This document shows, in pieces, positions 7,485 to 14,653 of a stretch of DNA of 55,963 bases (positions are counted from its first letter, which is position 1; the number at the start of each line of letters is the position of its first letter). A program made the position numbers and the translations under genes. The DNA is from a virus. The notes under the pieces were generated by a model. That model was not told where the DNA came from, did not search any database, and saw nothing but the letters and a program-made list of their open reading frames with translations. The DNA lies in IMG/VR virus record IMGVR_UViG_3300043313_001510, positions 1 to 55,963 of that record, one strand, 5' to 3'.

Positions 7485-8483
7485 ATGCCCGACCCTATCA
7501 ATCCGACACCGAACGGCAACGGCGGTGCCATCGCGCTCGCGCAACAGCAGCATCAGTTCCCGGTCGCGCCGACCGCGCCCGTGGCGTTCAGCGTGTTCTG
7601 CGGCAACGCCGACCAGTTCGACCTCGCGCAGCGCATGGCGCGCGCGCTCGCGTCGAGCGACCTCGTCCCGACGCAGTACCGTGACAAGCTGGCGAATTGC
7701 CTGATCGCCCTCGACATCGCGAACCAGCGGAAGATTTCCCCGCTGACCGTGATGCAGAACATGAGCGTGATCCAAGGTCGCCCGGCGTGGAGCGCGCAGT
7801 ACATCATCGCGTCGATCAACGCCTGCGGCCAATTCTCCCCGCTGCGCTTCGACTGGCGCGGCACCGAAGGCGGCGACGATTGGGGATGCCGTGCGTACGC
7901 GCGCGACCTCGCGACGAACGACCGCCTCGATGGAACGTGGATCACGATTGCCATGGCGAAAGCCGAGGGATGGTACGGCCGTCAGGGATCGAAGTGGCAG
8001 ACCATGCCGGAGCAGATGCTGCGGTATCGCGCGGGCGCATTCTTCGGTCGCATCTATGCGCCGCACGTCACGCTCGGCCTGCCGACCGCGGAGGAACTCG
8101 TCGACCAGATCATCGACGTGACGCCGACGCGCGAGCGCGTCGCGCCATTCGACATGCTGCGGCCGACGACCGCCCCCGACGTGGCCCCACGCATCGACGC
8201 CGAAGCCAGCGCCGCCGCGGAGGGAGCCGCGGCGGCCGGGACATACATCCCCGCCACGCCCGCGGCAGCGCCCGCCAGACGACGCGGCCGCCCGGCCCGC
8301 ACCCCTGACGCCCCCGACGACGCCGCGCCCGCCAGCGGGCCGCCTGACGCGGCTGCGGGCCTGCCAGAGATGGCCGGCGACTCGTCGGCCCCGCAGCCGC
8401 AGCCGTCTGTCGGCTCACCGCACCGGCCGCCCGGCTCGACCATCCCGCCCGACCAGACGGTGGTGGACACCGACCCGTTCTGA
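7485..8483 (+). CDS. RecT-like single-strand annealing protein
   Basis: 332 aa. The conserved part is about residues 45-215 (QRMARALASSDLVP..., GRPAWSAQYIIASIN, KWQTMPEQMLRYRAGAFFGR), as in phage RecT-type recombinases. The C-terminal third is a low-complexity Ala/Pro-rich tail with an RRRGRPARTP AT-hook-like patch. It acts with the upstream exonuclease in recombination or genome circularisation. Confidence 0.82.
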   Translation: MPDPINPTPNGNGGAIALAQQQHQFPVAPTAPVAFSVFCGNADQFDLAQRMARALASSDLVPTQYRDKLANCLIALDIANQRKISPLTVMQNMSVIQGRPAWSAQYIIASINACGQFSPLRFDWRGTEGGDDWGCRAYARDLATNDRLDGTWITIAMAKAEGWYGRQGSKWQTMPEQMLRYRAGAFFGRIYAPHVTLGLPTAEELVDQIIDVTPTRERVAPFDMLRPTTAPDVAPRIDAEASAAAEGAAAAGTYIPATPAAAPARRRGRPARTPDAPDDAAPASGPPDAAAGLPEMAGDSSAPQPQPSVGSPHRPPGSTIPPDQTVVDTDPF

Positions 8484-8490
8484 TCCGCCC

Positions 8491-8973
8491 ATGCGCGCCC
8501 TGTTCGAAACCGATGCCGACCGCCAGCGTGAAGATCGCATCGCCCAATCCATCGCGGCGCGCTGGCGGTGCGCGCTGCACAAGCTGCCGATTCGTTACAA
8601 GCTGGATTACGTCATGGTGCGTGACGACGAAGCGATTGGCTTTTGCGAAGTGAAAGCCCGACAGTACGAATGGGCCGCGCTCGCCACGATGGGGGGCGTC
8701 CTGCTCTCCATCGGCAAGTGGTGTTCGGCGCGCGAGTTGTGCCAAACGACCGAGCGCCCATTCCTGTTCGCGGTCGCCGCGCTGGATGGAATCTGGACGC
8801 TGACGGTGTCCGACTTCCGCGGACCGCAGCGCATCAAATGGCACGGCCGCGACGACCGTGAAGATTGGCAGGACAGGGAGCCGTGCGTGATGCTCGACTG
8901 CGCTCGTTTCGTGCCTCTCGCGCCGGATCGAATCTTGCAACAAAAGTGCCAGCCGGACACTTTCCGGCCATAA
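8491..8973 (+). CDS. PD-(D/E)XK-fold protein, putative nuclease
   Basis: 160 aa, 7 nt after the RecT-like gene. Residues about 37-60 (LDYVMVRDDEAIGFCEVKAR) show the D...E-x-K arrangement of PD-(D/E)XK nucleases (D39, E53, K55). It could be a resolvase or a restriction-like endonuclease; neighbours favour recombination. Start codon ATG with a weak SD. Confidence 0.65.
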   Translation: MRALFETDADRQREDRIAQSIAARWRCALHKLPIRYKLDYVMVRDDEAIGFCEVKARQYEWAALATMGGVLLSIGKWCSARELCQTTERPFLFAVAALDGIWTLTVSDFRGPQRIKWHGRDDREDWQDREPCVMLDCARFVPLAPDRILQQKCQPDTFRP

Positions 8974-8992
8974 CGTAAAGGGAGTCGACACA

Positions 8993-9664
8993 ATGAAACG
9001 CATCCTCGCCGCACTGGCGCTCGCGTGCGCTGCCAGCCTCGCGTACGCCGGACCGATCTACACGTTCGAAGTCAGCGAAGGCGTGAATCCCGACGACGTC
9101 GGTGACATCACGCTGTCGCAAGTGGACGCGACCACGGTCCGCATTCTGGTGGACCTCAATGACACGTCGCTGCCGACGCCGCGCTACGGCTTCATCAATA
9201 CGGGTGGCCCGCATACGCCGTTCGCATTCACCGTCGCCGGCGTGGACACCGGCCTCACCGCGAACTTCATCCAGCCGAGCGGTGGCCTGTACACGTTCGG
9301 GCTGTTCACGCTCAACACCGGCGGCGGTGCGGCGACACCCTACGGCACGTACGGCGTGGCCATCGACAGCACGGCTGGCAACGGATCGTCGAATGCGTAC
9401 TACGGTGATCTGGAATTCACGCTGACGCGCGCATCGGGTCTCGACACGAACGACTTCATCAGCAACGGCTCCGCATGGTTCGCGGCCGATCTGACGAATG
9501 GATTGAGCAACACCGGCACGCAAGCGTGGACGATTCGCACCGTGGCCGACTGTCCCGACTGCACGCCGACGCCCGCTGCGGTGCCGGAGCCGGGTGCACT
9601 GGCGCTGCTGGGTGCGGGCCTGTTCGCACTCGCGCGCACGCGCCGTCGCAAGTTGGTCGCCTGA
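8993..9664 (+). CDS. Secreted PEP-CTERM domain protein
   Basis: 223 aa. An N-terminal signal peptide (MKRILAALALACAASLAYA), an extracellular-looking Gly/Thr/Asn-rich body, then the tripartite PEP-CTERM tag: VPEPGALALLG, a hydrophobic helix and an RTRRRK cluster. In bacteria this tag is processed by exosortase and the protein is exported to the cell surface or exopolysaccharide matrix. SD AAAGGGAG precedes the ATG. In a phage it is probably cargo from the host that changes the infected cell's surface; that role is inference. Confidence 0.9.
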   Translation: MKRILAALALACAASLAYAGPIYTFEVSEGVNPDDVGDITLSQVDATTVRILVDLNDTSLPTPRYGFINTGGPHTPFAFTVAGVDTGLTANFIQPSGGLYTFGLFTLNTGGGAATPYGTYGVAIDSTAGNGSSNAYYGDLEFTLTRASGLDTNDFISNGSAWFAADLTNGLSNTGTQAWTIRTVADCPDCTPTPAAVPEPGALALLGAGLFALARTRRRKLVA

Positions 9665-9672
9665 CGTGAAAA

Positions 9673-9695
9673 GGGCCGGGCGTTCTGCCCGGCCC
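9673..9695. terminator. Terminator hairpin between convergent PEP-CTERM sequences
   Basis: A perfect 9-bp GC stem, GGGCCGGGC/GCCCGGCCC, with loop GTTCT. On the minus strand it is followed by CTTTTC, the better U-tract, so it fits the leftward remnant best but may serve both strands. Confidence 0.75.
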
Positions 9696-9716
9696 TCACT
9701 CCCCCTGATGATGCTG

Positions 9717-9842
9717 TTACGTGCGCCGACGCCGCGCCAGTCCGAGGCCCGCCAGTGCAATACCGATCAGTGCGAGCGACGCGGGTTCCGGCACGACGGC
9801 GGGCGTGACGCCGACCGACGTGACGACCGCCGAGTACGTTGC
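9717..9842 (-). pseudogene. Truncated PEP-CTERM gene fragment
   Basis: On the minus strand the frame encodes TPAVVPEPASLALIGIALAG followed by LGLARRRRT and a TAA stop, a textbook PEP-CTERM tail. Only about 40 residues precede it before the frame runs into the adjacent rightward gene, with no signal peptide or globular domain. I read it as the 3' end of a second PEP-CTERM gene left by recombination, with its terminator (9673-9695). It is not a near copy of the intact gene's tail. Confidence 0.75.
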
Positions 9843-9866
9843 GGCCCGACACATCGGAGTCCGACC

Positions 9867-10118
9867 ATGACCGACGCCCCGGCCGACCGCGCCGCCGCGC
9901 TCGATGCGCTGATCGCCCGCCACGGCCCGCTGCGCATCGCCATGCTGGTGATGATCCTGCGCCGCTACGATCCCGACCGACCGGCCGACGCCGCCACCAT
10001 CGCCGGGCGCGTCGGCCCCTCGCTGGCCCCGCTCGACGCCGCGCTGGTGGAGGAAGTCGCCGCGGCCCTCGGCCTGCGCCTGCCCCCGCCCGGCACGACC
10101 CAGCCGTCGGCGCGCTAG
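9867..10118 (+). CDS. Hypothetical protein, 83 aa
   Basis: ATG with upstream CGGAGT. Ala/Leu-rich helical protein (RIAMLVMILRRYDPDRPADAATIAGRVG) that may form a small winged-helix-like fold, but no family is certain. It lies just right of the PEP-CTERM remnant and converges on the leftward nuclease gene; 10119-10220 contains no recognisable gene. Confidence 0.6.
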   Translation: MTDAPADRAAALDALIARHGPLRIAMLVMILRRYDPDRPADAATIAGRVGPSLAPLDAALVEEVAAALGLRLPPPGTTQPSAR

Positions 10119-10220
10119 GCGGGCCGTAGCGCCCCGCGCCGAACGGCCCCGCTACCCTGACCCCTCCCAGCCCTGCGCGCGCGCCAGCGGCCCGCTAAAG
10201 CGCCCGCGTGCGGCGCTCGC

Positions 10221-10673
10221 CTATGACGGCCGGGCGGCCCCGCGGCTCACCGGCACGGGTTGCCGCTGACGCGGTCCCGGCTGGCCCGGCGCACCGGGCG
10301 GCCCGAGCGCGGCCGCTACATCGTCCAGCGTGCGCGCCACGCACGCGCGACCCCCGGCCCCCTCGACCGCCGCGAGGAAGCGCCGCTGCGCCGCCGTGAG
10401 CCGCCCGCGTGGCGACTTCGTTTCGACCGCGACGAACAGCGCGACGCGCGTGCCGACCATTTCCGGCGTGACCGTGACCGACTGCCAGCCGACCAGATCG
10501 GCGGTGCCCGCGGGCCAGCCGTGGATCGTGCGCGGGTTCTCCAGCACGATCATGGTCGGCGTGCGACGCACTTCCTCGCCCTGCCATGACACGCCGGCAT
10601 TGGATCGGAATAGGCGAACGCTGCCGCGCCCGAACGCGGCGAGGACATTCTTCATGAAGGTGAATTCCGCCAT
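10221..10673 (-). CDS. VRR-NUC domain nuclease
   Basis: 150 aa from ATG 10673 (a GTG at 10676 is possible). The order GTADLVGW...VALFVAVETKSPRGRLTAAQ, then RFLAAVEGAGGRACVARTLDDV, matches the VRR-NUC fold, a PD-(D/E)XK relative: catalytic D in ADLVG, E-x-K in VETKS, Q in TAAQ. Such phage proteins are expected to cut structured DNA. It is the last gene of the leftward operon that starts near 12866. Confidence 0.82.
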   Translation of the reverse strand: MAEFTFMKNVLAAFGRGSVRLFRSNAGVSWQGEEVRRTPTMIVLENPRTIHGWPAGTADLVGWQSVTVTPEMVGTRVALFVAVETKSPRGRLTAAQRRFLAAVEGAGGRACVARTLDDVAAALGPPGAPGQPGPRQRQPVPVSRGAARPS

Positions 10674-10700
10674 CACCGAATGGTAATGGGTAAAGGAGGT

Positions 10701-10726
10701 GGCCGTCAGTCTCCGTCCTGACGGCC
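10701..10726. other. 9-bp inverted repeat between parB-like and VRR-NUC genes
   Basis: GGCCGTCAG and CTGACGGCC separated by 8 nt form a perfect stem. No U-tract follows on either strand, so attenuation or RNA processing is as likely as termination. It lies in the 180-bp leader between two leftward genes, with nothing else recognisable there. Confidence 0.5.
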
Positions 10727-10853
10727 AGCCGATTATGTCGCGTGACGGTGCGCGAGTAGGAAATCGCCGGCCCTGCCCAACTGCTGCGACGCGGCGACCG
10801 CATCACCGCGCGCCATCGGCCATGGCGATGCGCGGCTCCGCGGAGAATACGAG

Positions 10854-11606
10854 TCAGACCATGCCTGACTCGTCAGCAATGTCGTACGCGCCGCGTGCGA
10901 ACGCGTCGAGCGCGGGCAGCAAGTGGCGCACCTGTGCGGCCTCCAGTCCGTTGACCCACACGGCGGGATCGGTGGTCCGCATCAATTCGATGGCGGCCGC
11001 CAGCAACTCGACGCCCGGCGGCAACGGTGCCGGTTGCGCCACGTCGGGGTGCGGATCGATCAGCACCGGCCGCGGCGCGCGCTCGCGCTGCACCGGCGGC
11101 CGCGCGCGGCGGATCGCAGCCGACAGCGAGATGGTGCCATTGAACACCTGATCGGCGAGATCGGCATCATGCTCGATCAGCCATTGCGCGTCGCGGACAT
11201 AGCGCACCGACACGCCGAGCAGCGCGGCCGCGGCGGCCTGCGACATTTCGCCATCGGTCACATGCTCGCCCTGCCGCGTCGTCACCAGCCGGGCGGCGAC
11301 CATCGCCGACTGCGCGCTGTTGAGGTGCCGGCGCTGCACGTTCGCCGACAGCACGAAGTCGCGCGGCGCATCGCCGACGAAATCGACCACGCGCGCCGGG
11401 CGGCCGAGTGCGACCAGCGCACGCTGGCGATGGCGGCCGTCGAGTACCTTGCCGTCGAGCAGCACCAGCGCCTGCCGTTGGCCGTGCACTTCGATGTCGT
11501 GGCGCAACGCTTCGAATGCCATATCGGTCATCGGCGGCAGAATCTCCGACAGCCGATGCGGACGCAGCCGACGCACGTCCTCGATGGGGAGCGTGCGCGC
11601 GCTCAT
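10854..11606 (-). CDS. ParB-like protein with HTH
   Basis: 250 aa from ATG 11606 (ATGA overlap with the upstream gene). ParB/Srx-type N-domain: 'EILPPMTDMAFEALRHDIEVHG', LVLLDGKVLDGRHRQRAL with the DGRHR phosphate-binding motif, then a KorB-like HTH (MSQAAAAALLGVSVRYVRDAQ). The C-terminal region is Pro-rich then helical. Unlike the stand-alone ParB-like proteins at 45436-46781, it keeps a DNA-binding HTH and could act in transcription, partition or replication control. Confidence 0.8.
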   Translation of the reverse strand: MSARTLPIEDVRRLRPHRLSEILPPMTDMAFEALRHDIEVHGQRQALVLLDGKVLDGRHRQRALVALGRPARVVDFVGDAPRDFVLSANVQRRHLNSAQSAMVAARLVTTRQGEHVTDGEMSQAAAAALLGVSVRYVRDAQWLIEHDADLADQVFNGTISLSAAIRRARPPVQRERAPRPVLIDPHPDVAQPAPLPPGVELLAAAIELMRTTDPAVWVNGLEAAQVRHLLPALDAFARGAYDIADESGMV

Positions 11607-11881
11607 GCGGGCACCGCGGCGAGCAGCCCGAGCCGGGCGGCATGCGCCTCGGCGAAGGCGGTGAGGTTGCGGGTGTTCGCATTCCACGTAAGGCCGCCGG
11701 CCTGCATCGGGAACACGCGGGCATTGCCGCGCGCGACGCACCACCAATCGGCATCGTCGTACAGGTAGGCGTCGAACAGATGCCGCGCGCCGCAGGACAC
11801 CGCGACCTTGACGAGCGCCGGATTGTGCACGCCCGGCTGCGCGTGACGCAGCGCGACGAGTTTGATGGTGACGAGACTCAC
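11603..11881 (-). CDS. Hypothetical protein, 92 aa (GTG start)
   Basis: GTGA overlap with the upstream gene and ATGA overlap with the ParB-like gene. Contains DAYLYDDADWWCVARGNARVFP and an Ala/Leu-rich C-terminus. No family recognised. Confidence 0.65.
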   Translation of the reverse strand: MSLVTIKLVALRHAQPGVHNPALVKVAVSCGARHLFDAYLYDDADWWCVARGNARVFPMQAGGLTWNANTRNLTAFAEAHAARLGLLAAVPA

Positions 11882-12258
11882 GGCGCGCTCCCTTCGATGA
11901 ACGTGGCGCGCGCGAATTCGGCCTCGCGCGAACGGTGGATGGACTTCGGGGCGGCCTGCCCGGTGCGCTTCTGGAATTCCTCGACGCTGGCATAGCGGCT
12001 CTCGCTCGCCGGATATCCGCACGCGTTGCAAGCGATACGTCGCTGCACCAGCGGGCACTCCTGATGAGTCGGGGCCGACCGCTGGCGACGCGGCGGCCGC
12101 TGCTGCGGCTTCGCATCGGGGTTGCGCGCATAGGTCACGACGTGACCGCCGCGCTCGTTCTGTTCGCGCACGTAGTAGCGCGTCCCGGTGACCGAGTGGA
12201 CGACGTACCGTCGGCCATGCTCGTCGAGGCGCGGCGTGCTGAATTCGATGGGCAGCAT
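11878..12258 (-). CDS. Hypothetical protein with Cys motif, 126 aa
   Basis: Start at ATG 12258, 2 nt after the cyclotransferase-like gene. N-terminal beta-rich section (RRYVVHSVTGTRYYVREQN), a basic linker (KPQQRPPRRQR) and a C...C-x2-C stretch (CPLVQRRIACNACGYP) that may bind metal. Function unknown. Confidence 0.65.
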   Translation of the reverse strand: MLPIEFSTPRLDEHGRRYVVHSVTGTRYYVREQNERGGHVVTYARNPDAKPQQRPPRRQRSAPTHQECPLVQRRIACNACGYPASESRYASVEEFQKRTGQAAPKSIHRSREAEFARATFIEGSAP

Positions 12259-12260
12259 GG

Positions 12261-12866
12261 CTAGACTCCGTCCAAGTTGCGGAGGTTGAAGTTGGCGCGC
12301 ATCCACGACGGGTAGTCGTTGTCGATATTGGTGATCCAATCCGACTGGCGCGGCTGCTGCGCCGACTTGGCCGCGGCATCCCGCTTGACCCACGCGCCGC
12401 GATACCGCTTCTCGCGCTCCGACGAGCGCACGGCTTCCTTCACCGCGCGGTTGATCTGGCGGATCGGCATGCCGCACTCGGCATAGCCTTCGCGCAGCGT
12501 CTGCTCGTACGACTGCGGCGGCTCGTACACGTCGCGCCGCACGCCGGCCATGACGTAGAACATCACCAGCCGGGACTGACCGCGGAACTGGATGCGCGCA
12601 TACCGCTTCCCGTAAAAGCTGGGGAAGCCTTCGAAGCGATCCAGCGCGCGCTCGTCGCTGGGCTGAATCTCCCAAAGCGCGCAGACCACCTCGGAGCGCG
12701 GCGCGTCGATGACATCGGCGACGCCGCGAAAGACCAGCGCGAAGTCGTGCAGGGTGCAGTTGCCGACGTACTGCGCCGAAGGACAGCGCGTCGCCATGTG
12801 GCCGCGGTTGGTGTTCGCACCGTAGGCGGCATAGAGAATCGGATAGGTCTGGGTGACCGGGTTCAT
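12261..12866 (-). CDS. Gamma-glutamylcyclotransferase-like (GGCT/AIG2) protein
   Basis: 201 aa from ATG 12866 with SD AGGAAAAG and an operator-family promoter at 12907-12935. The YAAYGANTNRGHM phosphate-loop-like motif and LDRFEGFPSFYGKRY are diagnostic of GGCT/AIG2 folds, which cyclise gamma-glutamyl groups. The C-terminal 60 residues are an extra basic extension. An amidoligase is encoded at 14654-15502. Published genomic surveys of amidoligases describe linkage of the two families in phages, suggesting they make and remove an amide-linked modification. The substrate here is unknown. Confidence 0.85.
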   Translation of the reverse strand: MNPVTQTYPILYAAYGANTNRGHMATRCPSAQYVGNCTLHDFALVFRGVADVIDAPRSEVVCALWEIQPSDERALDRFEGFPSFYGKRYARIQFRGQSRLVMFYVMAGVRRDVYEPPQSYEQTLREGYAECGMPIRQINRAVKEAVRSSEREKRYRGAWVKRDAAAKSAQQPRQSDWITNIDNDYPSWMRANFNLRNLDGV

Positions 12867-12906
12867 TTCTTTTCCTGTTACGTAGGTTGAGGGAACAGCA
12901 GAACGC

Positions 12907-12935
12907 ATTATGCGCTTTTTTGCGCGACGTGTCAA
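12907..12935 (-). promoter_or_regulatory. Operator-family promoter for GGCT-like operon
   Basis: On the minus strand: TTGACA, 17-bp spacer with GCGCAAAAAAGCGC, CATAAT. One of the best matches to the family; it lies 41 nt upstream of ATG 12866. Confidence 0.85.
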
Positions 12936-12948
12936 GAGTGCCTCCCGA

Positions 12949-13359
12949 CTACTTCATGACGCCGAAGATTTCCGCCAGTTGCGCATAGACCTTGCGCGCC
13001 TGATCGAAGTTGAGCGTCATCGTTTCGTTCTTCCCGACTTCGATGACGAGCAGCACGCCGGTCCCGCGCGCGGGTTCGGCGTGGCCGTTGGCGCGCGTTG
13101 GCGCGTGACGGACCAGCGTGTTGTCCCATGAATCCTCGCCGGGCGGCAGCGCGGCGGCGCGCGGGTAGTAGCGGAACGCTGGCGACATCGGCACCTTGAG
13201 CCGGTTCACCATGCGCTCGGTGACGAGTCGCGACAGCAGCGCGGACACCGACGACGGCTTGACCGGGAGGTGCACGGCCAATTCGTTCGGCGTGAGGCCG
13301 GGATGTTTTTCGATGGCGTCGAGCGCGGCGCGGTCGACCTGCGAGAGTTTGATGGACAT
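12949..13359 (-). CDS. Winged-helix (MarR-like) transcriptional regulator
   Basis: 136 aa. Residues 8-54 (DRAALDAIEKHPGLTPNELA..., VKPSSVSALLSRLVTERMVNRL) form a winged-HTH pattern. The C-terminus (VEVGKNETMTLNFDQARKVYAQLAEIFG) is a separate alpha/beta piece. Its promoter (13389-13417) carries the phage-wide inverted repeat, and the next promoter of the family lies right after its stop, so it is a candidate regulator of the family. A role at those operators is inferred only from position. Confidence 0.75.
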   Translation of the reverse strand: MSIKLSQVDRAALDAIEKHPGLTPNELAVHLPVKPSSVSALLSRLVTERMVNRLKVPMSPAFRYYPRAAALPPGEDSWDNTLVRHAPTRANGHAEPARGTGVLLVIEVGKNETMTLNFDQARKVYAQLAEIFGVMK

Positions 13360-13388
13360 TCGTTTTCCGATTGGTTGGGCAGGATTAC

Positions 13389-13417
13389 ATGATGCGCTAA
13401 TTTGCGCGTCGCGTCAA
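13389..13417 (-). promoter_or_regulatory. Operator-family promoter for winged-helix gene
   Basis: Minus strand TTGACG, 17-bp spacer with GCGCAAATTAGCGC, CATCAT; about 30 nt upstream of ATG 13359. The TGA inside the -35 box is also the stop codon of the preceding leftward gene. Confidence 0.8.
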
Positions 13418-13602
13418 GCGCCGCTCGTCAGCACGCACGCGAGCAGGACGACGAACAGCAGCGCGGGTGCCGCGCCGACCAGCCATGCGAACAGCGGTCG
13501 GCATCCCGCATCCGCGGCGCTCGCCCGCGCAGCGGCGCACAGGCGCGCGAGTAGATGGACTATCGCGCCGGCGGCCAGCACCAGTGCGACAGTCTCGATC
13601 AC
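13414..13602 (-). CDS. Small membrane protein, 62 aa (GTG start)
   Basis: Two hydrophobic segments (ETVALVLAAGAIVHLLARL and LFAWLVGAAPALLFVVLLA) predict two transmembrane helices. GTGA overlap with the gene upstream. It belongs to a cluster of three tiny membrane proteins and a lipoprotein that could be the holin/spanin set, although no endolysin is recognisable nearby. Confidence 0.65.
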   Translation of the reverse strand: MIETVALVLAAGAIVHLLARLCAAARASAADAGCRPLFAWLVGAAPALLFVVLLACVLTSGA

Positions 13603-13787
13603 GTCGCGCGACCGACGACGTAGACGACCAGCGACGCGCAGCCGAATACGATGGCCATGCGTAGCGCGAGCGGCCAGTGCTCGACGCGCTCGCGCACGCG
13701 GCCGAGTGCAAACGCGAATGCGCTCGCGACCAGCCCGACGATCAGCACCGCGAGGTAGACGTGCAGGATCATCTTGATCACCGGCAT
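13599..13787 (-). CDS. Small membrane protein, 62 aa
   Basis: ATG 13787. MILHVYLAVLIVGLVASAFAF and ALRMAIVFGCASLVVYVVG are two predicted transmembrane helices around a charged RVRERVEH loop, a holin-like layout. Overlaps its neighbours on both sides. Confidence 0.65.
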   Translation of the reverse strand: MPVIKMILHVYLAVLIVGLVASAFAFALGRVRERVEHWPLALRMAIVFGCASLVVYVVGRAT

Positions 13788-13963
13788 GATTGCAGCCGCG
13801 GATACGTGCGGCAGATCGCGGCGCGTTTGTCGGCCAGCTTGCCCGCCGTCGTAGCGGCCGCGCTGCGCTCGGGTGTCGAGCGCAGCGCGAGTCCGATCAC
13901 GACCAGCGCGGCCAGTGGAACGATGCTCCACGCGGGGATCACCAGCACCGCCAGAAGTTGCAC
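13778..13963 (-). CDS. Small one-TM protein, 61 aa (start uncertain)
   Basis: A GTG at 13963 gives a hydrophobic N-terminal helix (LLAVLVIPAWSIVPLAALVV) then a soluble, basic C-terminus ending in RTYPRLQSC. It overlaps the lipoprotein gene by 25 nt and the next gene by 10 nt. A membrane-anchored C-terminal domain overlapping a lipoprotein gene is reminiscent of spanin pairs, but the evidence is thin. Confidence 0.45.
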   Translation of the reverse strand: MQLLAVLVIPAWSIVPLAALVVIGLALRSTPERSAAATTAGKLADKRAAICRTYPRLQSCR

Positions 13964-14295
13964 CGACGCACCGGCACCAGCAGGTACGTCGGCTGCGGTG
14001 CGACGATGGCAGCGGCGACCGCGAGAACGGCGACGGCGATGCCGGCCGCATTGACGACGGCCTTGCCGACATCGGCAGCGGTGACCGTCGGCGCGGGCGC
14101 GACCTGCGCCACCGGCACGATTGCCGGGTTCACCGATGCGCCAGCGACCGGCGGAACGAAGTGATCGACCGACACCGATCCGCCCGCGTCGACGATGGCC
14201 GCAACCTGCGCTGCGCTCGGGTCCTCGCGAACGGTTGCGCAGCCCGCGAGCATGGCAGCGAGCGTGACGCCCGCGACGAGTTGTTGCGTGTTCAT
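13939..14295 (-). CDS. Lipoprotein, 118 aa
   Basis: Signal peptide with lipobox (MNTQQLVAGVTLAAMLAGC, Cys at 19) and a C-terminal hydrophobic stretch (AAGIAVAVLAVAAAIVAPQP). SD-like AGGAAT lies before the ATG. It may be an outer-membrane component of a lysis or surface-change cluster; identity unknown. Confidence 0.7.
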   Translation of the reverse strand: MNTQQLVAGVTLAAMLAGCATVREDPSAAQVAAIVDAGGSVSVDHFVPPVAGASVNPAIVPVAQVAPAPTVTAADVGKAVVNAAGIAVAVLAVAAAIVAPQPTYLLVPVRRCNFWRCW

Positions 14296-14350
14296 GAGAT
14301 TCCTTTTCCAAGTGAGCGCGGCCGCAGGATTGCGACCGCGCGTGTTGCGC

Positions 14351-14605
14351 TTACGAGAGGCGGCGCACCTTGTACAGTCCGGCCGCTTCCATATCGGCGA
14401 CGAAATTCTCGATGGTGTCGGTCCGCACGATAGCGGTCTTGAGCCAGACGCCCGCGCGCCGCGCGACGCCCTGCATGTACCCGCGGAGCGTCGCGTCGGT
14501 GCACGCCCAAGCGGACGCGCGAATCTTCTGCACCACGTCGCGCAGGTCGTTGCCGACGAACGCGCGGCCGTCGATGGTTTCGATCATGTAAGAGTCAGTG
14601 TTCAT
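14351..14605 (-). CDS. Hypothetical protein, 84 aa
   Basis: SD GAGGAAACC before ATG 14605. A compact alpha/beta protein with MIETIDGRAFVGNDLRDVVQKI and a basic end. It lies 48 nt after the amidoligase stop, so likely co-transcribed. No family recognised. Confidence 0.7.
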   Translation of the reverse strand: MNTDSYMIETIDGRAFVGNDLRDVVQKIRASAWACTDATLRGYMQGVARRAGVWLKTAIVRTDTIENFVADMEAAGLYKVRRLS

Positions 14606-14653
14606 GGTTTCCTCGTTCGGTTGCGGGGCGGCGGGATCGCCGCCCCTTGTCGA

